From Chara braunii (Eukaryota; Streptophyta; Charophyceae; Charales; Characeae): a DNA stretch of 38,834 nt. The notes beneath the pieces were generated by a model that saw only the letters and a list, made by a program, of their open reading frames with translations, was not told the DNA's origin and ran no database searches. Location of the stretch: contig BFEA01000135.1 in assembly GCA_003427395.1 (NCBI GenBank), positions 2,691,533 through 2,730,366 on the forward strand, given 5' to 3'. The translations under genes and the position numbers were made by a program. This document shows, one piece after another, positions 30,045 through 38,834 of the stretch (within the stretch, counting starts at the first letter, position 1; every line of letters begins with the position of its first letter).

Positions 30045-30420
30045 AGTGCAGGGGAGATTCTGCCCGTTTTGCACGGCGGCAGCAGGTCTTCGGCAAGCGG
30101 TGTAGGGGAGACTCTACCCGTTTTTACATTGCGGCAGCGAATGTATTTTTGGCAGAGTTGCGGGAGCGCTGCCGAATGTTTTCGGTGCCAACTTTGATTT
30201 TTTGGCAGAATTGTGGAAGCGCTGCCGAATTTTTTCGGCAGCAACTTTGATTTTTTGACAGTGCTGGGGGAGCGTTGCCGAATGTTTTCGGCGGCAACTT
30301 TGATTTTTTGGCAGTGACGTGGAAGCGTTGCCGGATTTTTGCGGTGGCGACATTGGTTTTAACGACAGTGGTGCGGAAGCGCTGCCGGTTTTTCATGGCG
30401 GTGGTGACAATCGCACTTTA
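30045..30420. repeat. 53-bp tandem repeat array (GC-box/T-run units)
   Basis: Units starting g(g/a)cag at 30151, 30204, 30257, 30310 and 30364 each contain (g/t)gg(g/a)agcg(c/t)tgccg(a/g)at and, in most, gcaactttgattttttg. The period is 53 (once 54). Just left, 30045-30135 holds two copies of a related unit with ggggaga(t/c)tct(g/a)cccgttt. The array lies in the presumed U3, where tandem repeats often act as enhancers; that role is inferred. Confidence 0.85.
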
Positions 30421-32481
30421 AGGGGAGGTGCTGACCGCTTGGCTGCATGACAATGGCGATGTTTTTTTTGTGAGGTTACACTGCTAAAATTTTGGTATGG
30501 CGGCAGCGGCACTTCGGTGGGAACTGCTGCTAATGTTTTTTGGCACGGCGGCGTGGTACATATTTTGACGGCGCAACAAGCAGTGGTCTGCCGTCATTTT
30601 TGTAGTGTGCAACAAATATGGTAAATTCTATTGGGGCCTAGAGGTTGGGCTAGTTCTGGTGCACGATGGGGTCTATGCGGCAGTGGTGCGTGTACCAGCG
30701 GCATGGAGAAAGTGCGGGGTGAGTGCTCACGTCAGTGCCAATTGGAGTTGCGGCACTTGCGGTTTGCGCCAGCTGAACATCTTAATTTTTTTGGGATTCG
30801 CGGTACATGCGGTCTTCAGCCAGGGCCACCTTTATTTTTTTGCGGCATGCAAGGCAAGCGATTTTGAGTTATGAACCACACAGTATGGCGGCGATGGTAT
30901 GGGACTGCATTGGGACCAGATGAGACCAATTTTGAGATCGGGACCGGTATGTTCGTGTGGTTATTGTGAGTGAACGTGATGGAGGCGGCATAGACTTGTC
31001 GTTGGTTGAGGAAGTGTCTTTGGAGGATGAGGTGCAATAGGGACTGCGTTGAGACTGTTCAGGATGTTGAGGCAATGTGAGGCTGGACCTTAGAGAGCAC
31101 CCTCCTTGAGGGTTATTCCATTTGAATTATCTCAGTGGACCTGATCTTTGTGTGATCAGACATTTGGAGAAGGCGGCGGACCGTCATTCAGTGAAACGAC
31201 CATAATTCGTGAAGTTGTGAGCCGCGTATTTTCATGTGTGCCGCATATTTTTCTACGGCTGTCATTTTCTTCTGATTGGAATATTACCCGACTTTCTTGA
31301 GTGGGACGAACCAAACTTCACTCGAGGTAAGTTGAATGACTTAGACTTTCTTTTACACCTGTGTAAACCCGCACTTTGCTTGACCCTGTTCATTTTGAAT
31401 GTTCAAAAGAAAAGGTAGAGGAAAGTTGTGCGAGTCATGCATGTGAATAAAAAAGTCTGACTTGAGTATGAGATTGTACTCTTTTTCTTTTGAACGTGTT
31501 TTCTTTGCGTGTTGTGCAGGTAGGTAGAAGGGTGCTTGCAAAGGAGATTGGTTATACATATTTGAGATAAAGCAAAGGATTATCTTTTTTTTACCTTCCA
31601 CCTGGCTGCTTGTGAAAGTGAAAAATGTTGTTTTGAAAAAGGTTGTTCAACATGTGTCATAGAATGAATACAATTGAAATAAAGCAGATGAGGTCAAATG
31701 GACTTAGTCTTTTCCCATGATTGACCCTTTCTATCCCGAATGACCTTATCTACCTGTACCTGTCCGAAAAATTCTTATTCTCTATCTCCTTCGATTGTCT
31801 TTTCGTCAAAGTTACCCTGAACTAAGGAGAGGTGAGAATAATTGAGAGCAACTTGTTGTGGGCACATCCTCTATCTCTATGACGCATTTGGGGCGGGGGT
31901 TCGTTGCTTCAGGAACCGACCCTATTATCGACCCAGAGTGGACCGTTCTACGGGAGGGTACTTTGCCGATTCGGTGGAGACGGTCCGACTTCTGAGATCC
32001 GAGTCTTGTGCTCGGACGAGGGGGAGGAGTACCCCAGACCACTTCCTAGAGGGAGAGGCATGCAACACTTCAGACAATGCCCCTGATCAAGAATCATTCG
32101 TAAAGTAACCCGTTATCCTTGAAAATTGGGAACATATGGAGATGAATGTGTGCGTGTCTTATCTTAAGTCGGCAGCAGGCAAAATGAATGATTTTGGCAA
32201 CGCGTCTCATCAAGTCAAAACTTAGGTTGTCGAACGACCATGTTGACAGCATTAATGTTATTTTCGATTAGCCAACTTCTTGTTGGCAGTTGGTTGATTG
32301 TTTTGTGGCGTTCGCCCTGAGGCGGTCAGATTGTATTTTGATCTTATGATAATGAATGTATTAAATGAAGATTTAATTTCTTTTAGTTATCTTTTCAGAT
32401 TGAACATACCATCCTATCGACTACGGTCGATTCCTTTTGATATAATTATACGTGTGGCTATTGTAACTTTCCTTTGACCAG

Positions 32482-32490
32482 TATTTAAAG
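32482..32490 (+). promoter_or_regulatory. Candidate TATA box of the solo LTR
   Basis: tatttaaag with GC-mixed flanks, about 480 bases upstream of the right terminus. It is the best core-promoter match in this part of the insert and would set U3/R orientation to plus. Weak evidence alone. Confidence 0.35.
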
Positions 32491-32972
32491 GGACTAGGAT
32501 CAATGTTGGGTTTCGCATTTGGTTGGGACCGTCCTAGTCGACCGACGTCCACTTCGTACTTAGGAGATCAGCGCCCTAAGGAACGGACGGCGTTCGGGTT
32601 CGCTTGACGTTAACCAAGCGTATCTATACTACAGCGAACGAGCTACCTCTGCAATTGCATCTAAAAGCTTTCGCATGTGGGTAAGTAGTTCGGTAAGGAT
32701 ACGCCCCTAAGGGTGGTGACAGCCCTTTAGGGAGGGAAAGCTTATGCCCCGCGGGAACCTATCATGTCGTAGGGACCGTGGGATGTACAGTTGGCGCACC
32801 CGGCTAGAGCGGCGACGGAACGACACGACCTCGCCCATCTCAGCGGCTCACGGGATTAGTTAGGCGTCGTTCCCGAGTAATCTCTTGGTTGTTTTGTTTA
32901 ACTCATGCGTGACATGGCCAGGGGGACTCTCGCCTTTGCAAAAAAGTCGGGAGCCGATGCGCTTGACACCGT

Positions 32973-33522
32973 GATTCGGACAGCGAAATGAGCCGCAGTT
33001 TCCTCGTGGGTTGACTTAACTTAGTCGTACCTCATGAACAGATGCGTGACAGACATCCAAATCCCGCTTCCGTCCGTTTTCCGTTTATCTAACCGTCCCT
33101 CATTCCATCGGTAATCTCGAGCCCTCTCGTTGGCCCGTCTCCGGTCCTCCTTGGTGAAGTCTCGAAGAGGGTTTCCAACTACCATTGTTATCAAGACGAC
33201 ATTTGTCCATACTTCAGCCCTTCTAAACCGTCGAATATTTTCTAGTCCTTCAGACGTGGCTTCGAAAAATCGAGCCTTCGTCGGGATTTTGTCGGTGCGG
33301 CACAGAGGATACAGGCAGGTTTTGTCCGCATTCCGATACTGGATACATGAGCCATGGGCTCGTGAAACACATCACTGACAATCTACCCATTCAACATATC
33401 CTTCCCCGCTTGGTCGCATAGGAACCGAATAGACTCTCGAAATGGCCTCGCAAAAATAACAAAACTTGTCAAGGAGGGAGGAGAAGGAGGAGGACAAGAG
33501 AGGAGAAAGGTGACCCTCGGGA
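32973..33522 (-). pseudogene. Gypsy RNase H-integrase linker and first half of the HHCC finger
   Basis: Minus-strand reading, with frame changes, gives NVVLITMVVGNPLRDFTKED near 33200-33140, a pre-integrase block RWNEGRLDKRKTDGSG near 33100-33050, and HEETAAHFAVRIT (the His pair region) near 33015-32975. Similarity then stops exactly at the target duplication of the nested element and resumes at 29137. One in-frame TGA or TAA lies between GSG and the His pair. The short plus-strand frames here are shadows. Confidence 0.65.
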
Positions 33523-35552
33523 TTACCGTCGCGCCCCATTGCCATCGTGTCGATCACCCCTTCGGAGCTCGAGGAAGGATGGCCACCTGTCCGTATGATC
33601 GCTCGTTGCTTGGTTCTGATTCCTTCTACGGGTAATCTCTTCCCCTTTAGTCAACTTGTCGGGTCGATGCAGACGGGTCAAGCCGTCAGCGTTCCTGTAC
33701 TTCTCCGTCTTCCGGTGGACGATATCGAAGTTGTACTCTTGCAACCGTACATCCCATCGTCCAATCATGCCCGTGTAATTGGTGAGCCTCTTAAGGGCCA
33801 GCAAGGGCTCATGATCCGTGACAAGGAGAAACTTATGCCCGTAGAGATACGGATGAAAATGCTGAATTCCCCAAACCACTGCGTAACACTCTCCCTGAGG
33901 GACTGAGTCGTTTCTCCGTTCGTCAGGCACTGTCCGTGAAGCGTATTCAATGATGTGTTCACGACCGTCTTTCCCTTTCTGGGCTAGAATTGCGGAGATC
34001 GCTTCAAGCTGCCAATCCGTAATGAGTACGAACTGCTTTTGCGGATCCGGGCGGACCAAAATAGGCGCAGTAACCAGGGCCTCCTTCAAAGTGACAAAGG
34101 CCTGCTCGCACTCAGTGTCCCACCGTAAGGGTTGGTCGTTACGCAGAAGGTTCGTGAGAGGTCGTGCGACCGCCGCGAAACCCTTGATAAATCTGCGGTA
34201 GCACGACGCCAGTCCCAAAAAGGCCCGAACTTGTGTTAGTGACGTAGGCGTGAGAGTCTCTCGGACCGCCGCGACCTTTCTCGAATTTGGCCTCAACCCG
34301 CATCGCGTCACTAAGTAGCCCAAGAACGAGATTTCCGAGAGGAAGACATCGCTTTTTTCCAGTGCAATTTTGAACCCAGCGTCCCGCAACGCTCCCAACG
34401 TCTATTCAATATGTTGAACATGTCCGTGAAAAGAATCCGAGTAGACCAGAATATCATCCATGTACACGATAACGCAAAAATTAATCATACCCTGCGTCAG
34501 TTGAGTCTTGTTAACGAAATTCTGAAAGGTCACGTTCATCGCCTTTTGGAATGTGGCTCGTGCATTGCAGATTTCCATCGGACAACGAATCCACTGTCAT
34601 GTGCCCTCAAATAACACGAATGTCGTGTTCGGCCGATCCTCCTCCCTAACCAAGATGTGATGGAATCCGTGGCGAATATCAAACTTACTAAAATAATTCG
34701 CACACCCAATCGCATCCAACAAATCATCAATCCGGGGAAGGGGATAAACATCCTTAATCGTGATATCATTCAATTTCCGGTAATCATGCAAATACGAATC
34801 GACCCGCTCTTTTTCGGGACTAAGACCACGGGAAATGATCGAGGTCCAGTTGCTGGTTCAATCCATCCGTTAACCTCAAACTCCTGGATCCTTTGTAGCG
34901 CAATTTTTCTTTCTACGAGAGAATATCGGTATGGCTTATAGTGGATCGAGGGAGGCGTTCCGGTCTGAATCTCGTATTGAATAACTAAAAATAATCCAAT
35001 ATTCGTATCCGTTACTCTAATCGCCTCTTGATATTCAGTCAGGATATCTGCAATCAGTCGATGGGTTTCGTTAGGTACATACTGAGGCACATGCAGTTCG
35101 TACGGTTTTCCGTGTATAGTAACCTCCACGTGTTTTGTGTTCACTCTGTGGTCATTCTCAGTAGGAGGAGCAGAAATGAAGGAGTTATCCGATCGCCAGG
35201 AGAACACGGTGACGACCATCTGAGCGTCCTCTTCCCGGATAGCCACGTGTTCTTCCGGGATCACACCGTCGCTAATGTCTTGCCAGGGAATCGACTTTTC
35301 GGCAATTTTGATCCCAAGCTCGTAAAACGTAGACTCGTCGTGCCCAGGGGGTTCCAAAGTTTCGCTTCCAGCCCCTAAGCGTAATAATCGCACCTCCTTA
35401 TCGGGTGACAGTAAGGAACGAGGCAGCCCTGAGATGTCGCAAAATGCCTTCTTCTTTCGGTATCGCGGGTCGTGGCTTCGTATAGGGTTCGAGGGGGGTT
35501 CCAAAGAGTCGATCATCCGGGACACTTGTACAAGGGGTTCTCCAAAAATCAA
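33523..35552 (-). pseudogene. Gypsy reverse transcriptase and RNase H
   Basis: RT copies the element RNA and RNase H removes it. The N-terminal part (35552-34770) ends with PYRYSLVERKIALQRIQEF, WIEPATGPRSFPVVLVPKK and SGSIRICM. A frameshift near 34790 leads to DYRKLNDITIKDVYPLPRID and YFSKFDIRHGFHHI (catalytic Asp), then a stop after FEGT. The motif C reading is [14 protein letters not shown] near 34470-34432, with both Asp kept. From 34398 the frame is open through GFKIALEKSDVF, FLGYLVTRCGLRPN, FLGLASCYRRFIKGFA and RNase H (FVLITDWQLEAISAIL, GECYAVVWGIQHF, LVTDHEPL, NADGLTR). The first RNase H Asp is kept although the usual DAS is DWQ. At least one frameshift and two stops. Confidence 0.9.
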
Positions 35553-35775
35553 AGTCCGAGTCCTTTGCAGGTTTCTTTCCGTAAGGACGAATGTTTTGGA
35601 AGTCTTTTGTTGGATTGGATAGCGAATCAGTTGTCGAATCGTATCGAGATCGGCTTCATTTTCGCTATCGGACTCGCTGGGGGAACTATGTTCCTCATCC
35701 TTATACTCGACTTTCTAAGTTGGTTGCCCCCAGGTGATTACTCGGAGAGCGAGTCCGGGGGTCGAAGGAAGTTTC

Positions 35776-36555
35776 TCAGTTGGGGGCATCATGGTCCGCA
35801 GAGTTAGGCGCATTGGAATAACATATGGTTTTGTGTCTGTACTTCGTTATCGATCGTCGTTCGGAGTCCAGATTGCCCCACAGTGCGACAAGCGCCAGTA
35901 ATCCCAGAAGTACATCGTAGGTATTGACATCCAATACTACCACATCCCCTAAAGCATGAATCTTTCCCAACCAAAAAACGACATTCGTCATTCTTCCCAC
36001 TGCTTTTATCTTCTCTTTATCCGCCGAGACGAGATGGTTTTTCTCGGTTAATGTGATCAGATCTTTCCGTCGCACTGCCTTTTCCACAACCCTCGGTGAT
36101 ATGGTCAAAACAGCTGCTCATAAATCGATGACGACGTTGTACGGGGCTCCCCATACTTCGATGTCATATTCCGTGGATTTCCACGGAATGACTTTAATGC
36201 GTAAGAAATGATCGTCTTTTTGAATTAGTCCCAACCATATTGGAACTGACATGCTGGGCTTTTCGAGCTCTTGATCGGGAGTTGGGGTCTTCCCTTTCAT
36301 CATTGTCAGTTTGTTAAGAGCGAACCATTTTCTGCTCGCCTTGCAATGCTGCAGCATGCGTTCATTAACCTGTTCAGATATAGACAGCAAATTGCCAATT
36401 GGCAATGGAATCCGGTGGTCTAAGGCCCGAACAATATTCAAAACGTCGATTTCTCCTGTTACGAAGGAAGGATTGCCCGACTCCATTTCGTTTGGGGAAG
36501 GTCTCCACTCAGCCACTTCCTTCCGCTCATCCGCCGGTCGGATGGTTCCGATCAT
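35776..36555 (-). pseudogene. Gypsy aspartic protease with a stop in the active site
   Basis: The retropepsin matures the Gag-Pol polyprotein. Two stretches in one frame are separated by a single TGA at 36120-36118. The first ends YDIEVWGAPYNVVIDL and the second starts AAVLTISPRVVEKA. Retropepsins have a D-x-G-[AS] active-site motif here, and the TGA occupies the Gly position. Downstream, DVVVLDVNTYDVLLGLLAL is the second conserved strand (usually D-x-I-L-G). The frame closes at 35776. Upstream, about 120 residues link to the CCHC part of Gag. Confidence 0.75.
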
Positions 36556-36573
36556 CCCTAACCTTGGATATCC

Positions 36574-37899
36574 TCAGGCGATATATTGATCCAGCGGGAT
36601 AAGTTCCTCTGCTTCCTTGGTAGTAGCTATCGTGCTTCCCCCGCCTTCTATTTCTTCGAGCATCGTTCCTATCCTTCCTGGACCATTGGCCACTGACGCA
36701 GCGGCCACAGGAGCAACCTCGACTCGACTCGGAGCTTGCGCTGGCCGATGTGGGCAGTTCCGGGCGATATGGCCCGACAGATGACACGTGTAACAGACAC
36801 TCATATTGGCTGCCATCCCTCCCACTCGTTGAGCGGGGGCAATGCCTTGTGCCACAGGGGCAGCTCTAACAGCAATGGGGCGCATCGATCACATCAAGTA
36901 CTCCATCCGAGCGTTAATTCCTCGTTGTTCCTTTTTGCTTTCTTGTATTAGGCTGACTAAAGTCCGGGTCAGTTTTAGCATCGCGTTTGGCTCACCGCCC
37001 CTGCTCGTCGTATCGGGAGGGGGTGCAAGAACAGGTACGACAGGTACAGGAGCGGCCATCGCTGGCATTGGCAAACGCGTGGTTGCGTCTGCCCCTGGTT
37101 TCTTGGTTACGATCTTTTCTAAATAGGTAACTGAAACAGAGACAAAACACATGTTTTCGAATTTATTTTGAAGCGAGACCAGCTCGGCCCTTGCTCTAGA
37201 TAGCTCTGAGGAGTCTCCCTTTCTAGGATAATCTTCCCCCTCTAGGAAGCTGGCAACAAATTTTCACTCCATTTCTTTTGCCGCAGACATAATCTGCTGC
37301 AGAGTATGGTTAATCGGGGAGAACTGTTCTCACAATTTCGCCCTCATGGTCCTGCTGCGAAGCCCATCGATGAATAAATCCCTCCCGACTTGTTCCCCTC
37401 GCTCAATTTTGACAAACATCCTATAAAATCGGTTTTGGTATTCCGTGACAAACTCGAGTGACTTTTGTACTCGATCTTTAATCATGAACAAAGCTTGCTC
37501 CGGATGAATGTAGTCAAATCGGTTCAAGAAATCCCGTTCAAAAGTTGGGAGATCTACCCAAACGTAAGTGCTAAACCAATGATGCGCGTCCCCTCCCAAC
37601 CTAGCGGGGATGTTAATTTGTGCTTCATCGTTATCGTATTGTTGCGCGCGTAGAGTGGCTAGCCATGCCCCGGCTAGGTGATCTCCAGGGTAAAAAAGAT
37701 AGAGATTTGGTGGAGCCATGGGCGCGCGAACCCGTGGGGCCGGAACTGGACCAGGATTCGGATTCTGGTTCTGATTCACATTCATGTTGGTTGCCCGCCG
37801 CCCTGCCGACCTCCTTCGTGTTACTATAGGATCGCGGCGCGGCGCGTTCCACTGTCGTGGTCGTCCTCTGTTCGCCAGGTCATTCCGTAACCCTGCCAC
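36574..37899 (-). pseudogene. Gypsy gag: capsid-like region and CCHC nucleocapsid
   Basis: Gag builds the virus-like particle and binds RNA. The start is the ATG at 37899 (MAGLRNDLANRGR), six bases inside the PBS-adjacent leader. The retrotransposon-gag (UBN2/PF03732-like) block reads FYPGDHLAGAWLATLRAQ, GDAHHWFSTYV, FERDFLNRFDYI, SLEFVTEYQNRFYRMFVKI and DLFIDGLRSRTMRAKL. A TGA at 37332-37330 follows, but the frame continues protein-like (NHTLQQIMSAAKEME), with another TGA near 37267, then LVSLQNKFENMCFV to about 36889. After a break the zinc knuckle CYTCHLSGHIARNC (C-x2-C-x4-H-x4-C) lies near 36800-36755, followed by HRPAQAPSR and a Glu-rich tail. Confidence 0.85.
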
Positions 37900-37904
37900 G
37901 TGTC

Positions 37905-37917
37905 GGCTCCGATACCA
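37905..37917 (-). promoter_or_regulatory. Primer-binding site, initiator Met-tRNA type
   Basis: The minus strand reads TGGTATCGGAGCC immediately inside the right LTR. The common plant PBS for initiator Met-tRNA is TGGTATCAGAGCC; one base differs. It fixes this LTR as the 5' LTR and the element as minus-strand. Confidence 0.88.
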
Positions 37918-38834
37918 ACCTCACGCCCAGCGCGACTTCCTGATCGGAGTATGATGTGGGCCTGGAAGTGCGGGAAAGGGGTGTGTGCCAAGGATTTTAG
38001 GAAAGTGGGGGTGGAGTCCCAGGTCGGAATTGAGATCTTCAGTGACAAGTTTAAGGACACTGGTGCAAGATGGCACGCCAAGGCCAGGTCTGGGATTATC
38101 ATCCTCGCCAGTCACGCCGCTGTGGTCGGCTTTGTGGGTAGTGGCGATCATGCAGTTCGACTAGTTGTTGGCACTGCTCGACTTCGGCTCGGGTTCACAG
38201 ACCGATCTCCGAAGCTCGATATGTCTGGTGCCGCCGACACTTTTCACACGGCATGCGGCGCCGACACTTTTCGCACAGCATGCGGGGCCAGTAACGGGCT
38301 ACGGAGTTCTATGGCACCACTATGACCTGGTGATATGGGAGGAGGAGGTGAAAGGGAGGAAAACTGGTGGTGATAACGACGAAGCCGGGGGATATGAAAT
38401 ATTGCGTGTTATAAGTATCCGGGTAGTCGGGGCCCCTGGGATCGTTAGTTACGACACAATGAAAGTCCCTCGCGCACAATCGGTCGTTCTATGTCAGACA
38501 GGGGAATTCCAGATTTCTTAAGTTTCCCCACCGTCTGAGTTGTTCACTTTCTCAGTATTCGCGATATTCTGGGTCCCTCAGGCTCTCACAATCGGACATC
38601 CAAGAGGGAAATTCCATTGCCATATCCGCTTAACAAGCTCGGTCCTCTGCATCTTTATAGGGGTTTCAAGGCCTACCCACGCAGATAAGCTCGTATGCGG
38701 CGACTCGGTTTTCTCGAGATCGCGAGCGTGCACGTGAGGAACAACGGATTGGTCCCGGGGTTCAGTGCACCGATCGCGTTCGGTATACATGCAAATATCC
38801 TACTCATGCTTCATTGGGTGAGATCCAGTCATAA
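37918..38834 (-). repeat. Gypsy 5' LTR (cut by the window end)
   Basis: Matches 23498-24398 end to end. Compared with that copy it has a 27-base tandem duplication (gccgacacttttc at 38233 and 38260) and scattered substitutions, many of them transitions. The open frame at 37900-38325 overlaps the LTR and is not a gene. Confidence 0.9.

Larger units (their letters stand above)
29138..32968 (+). mobile_element. 3.8-kb TG...CA element, probable giant solo LTR
   Basis: The interrupted integrase gives exact borders. The left flank ends ccgt (29134-29137), the insert starts TGTCGGGG and ends CTTGACA, and the right flank begins ccgt (32969-32972). So there is a 4-base target duplication and TG...CA-type ends with only four inverted bases (TGTC/GACA), as in LTRs rather than DNA transposons. 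No internal long direct repeats, gag or pol were found. A TATA-like tatttaaag at 32482 lies about 480 bases before the right end, fitting a plus-strand LTR with a very long U3. Contains a 53-bp tandem repeat. A non-autonomous element without coding is the alternative. Confidence 0.75.
23498..38834 (-). mobile_element. Ty3/gypsy LTR retrotransposon with accessory ORFs, nested insertion
   Basis: The block starting aacctcacgccca at about 23498 recurs at 37918 and stays alignable for about 900 bases to the window end: the two LTRs. In minus orientation the order is 5' LTR, PBS, gag, CCHC, protease, RT, RNase H, integrase, accessory ORF(s), 3' LTR. RT-RNase H before integrase is the Ty3/gypsy order. 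Every gene is broken. A 3831-bp TG...CA element with target duplication lies inside integrase, so without it the copy would be about 11.5 kb. LTR identity looks near nine bases in ten by eye, meaning an old insertion. The right end of the 5' LTR is beyond the window. Confidence 0.9.

Noticed and set aside
30098-30420. CRISPR-like regular repeat array.
   Set aside because: Units are contiguous 53-base tandem repeats without unique spacers, inside a eukaryotic LTR.
29138-32968. DNA transposon interpretation of the 3.8-kb insert.
   Set aside because: Terminal inverted repeat is only four bases and the ends are TG...CA with a short target duplication, as in LTRs; no transposase was seen.
11545-37332. 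Frequent TGA codons inside otherwise good frames (protease, gag, acidic protein) suggested a reassigned TGA.
   Set aside because: The expected residues differ (Gly in the retropepsin, Arg- or Trp-like elsewhere), TAG and TAA also interrupt frames, and frameshifts are common. This is ordinary transposon decay.

Overview
The window is repeat-rich plant-type (streptophyte) nuclear DNA. It is almost entirely nested retrotransposons, with one small plus-strand gene-like block between about 11.5 and 15.0 kb. A streptophyte origin is inferred from three things. The LINEs are plant L1-type, with an ORF1 carrying a CCHC knuckle and an ORF2 carrying a C-terminal zf-RVT zinc finger. The Ty3/gypsy element has a primer-binding site close to the initiator Met-tRNA type. 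The spacers carry long (GA)n, (TA)n and (CT)n tracts. A charophyte alga or another large-genome lineage is possible, but the sequence alone does not settle the species.

Layout: 1-1230 holds no gene I recognise. 1230-4379 (minus) is LINE-1, with a 5' UTR, ORF1 and only the start of ORF2. 4380-11500 (minus) is LINE-2, a nearly full-length relative with poly-A, 3' UTR, complete but frameshifted ORF2, ORF1 and 5' UTR, abutting the 5' end of LINE-1. 11545-15040 (plus) holds a broken Ulp1/SENP-like cysteine protease, an acidic coiled protein and an unrecognised protein whose end is duplicated around an N. 15040-17604 is AT-rich spacer with microsatellites, a foldback (MITE-like) dimer and scrambled LINE pieces. 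17605-23449 (minus) is LINE-3, with related ORF2 but a divergent ORF1. 23498 to the window end is a minus-strand Ty3/gypsy element: 3' LTR at left, accessory ORFs, integrase, RNase H, RT, protease and gag, then PBS and a clipped 5' LTR at right. A 3.83-kb block at 29138-32968 with TG...CA ends and a CCGT target duplication sits inside its integrase. It is best read as a giant solo LTR.

How the parts work: each LINE encodes an RNA-binding ORF1 protein and an endonuclease/reverse transcriptase for target-primed reverse transcription. Their 3' ends share a small hairpin whose stem changes in a compensatory way between copies, a plausible reverse-transcriptase recognition signal. In LINE-1 and LINE-2 the ORF1 stop overlaps the ORF2 start. 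The gypsy element encoded Gag, protease, RT, RNase H and integrase, plus one or two extra proteins in the position where env-like genes lie. All elements here are decayed by stops and frameshifts. Two gypsy catalytic sites carry single-codon lesions: the protease active-site Gly position is a TGA, and the integrase catalytic Glu position is a Lys.
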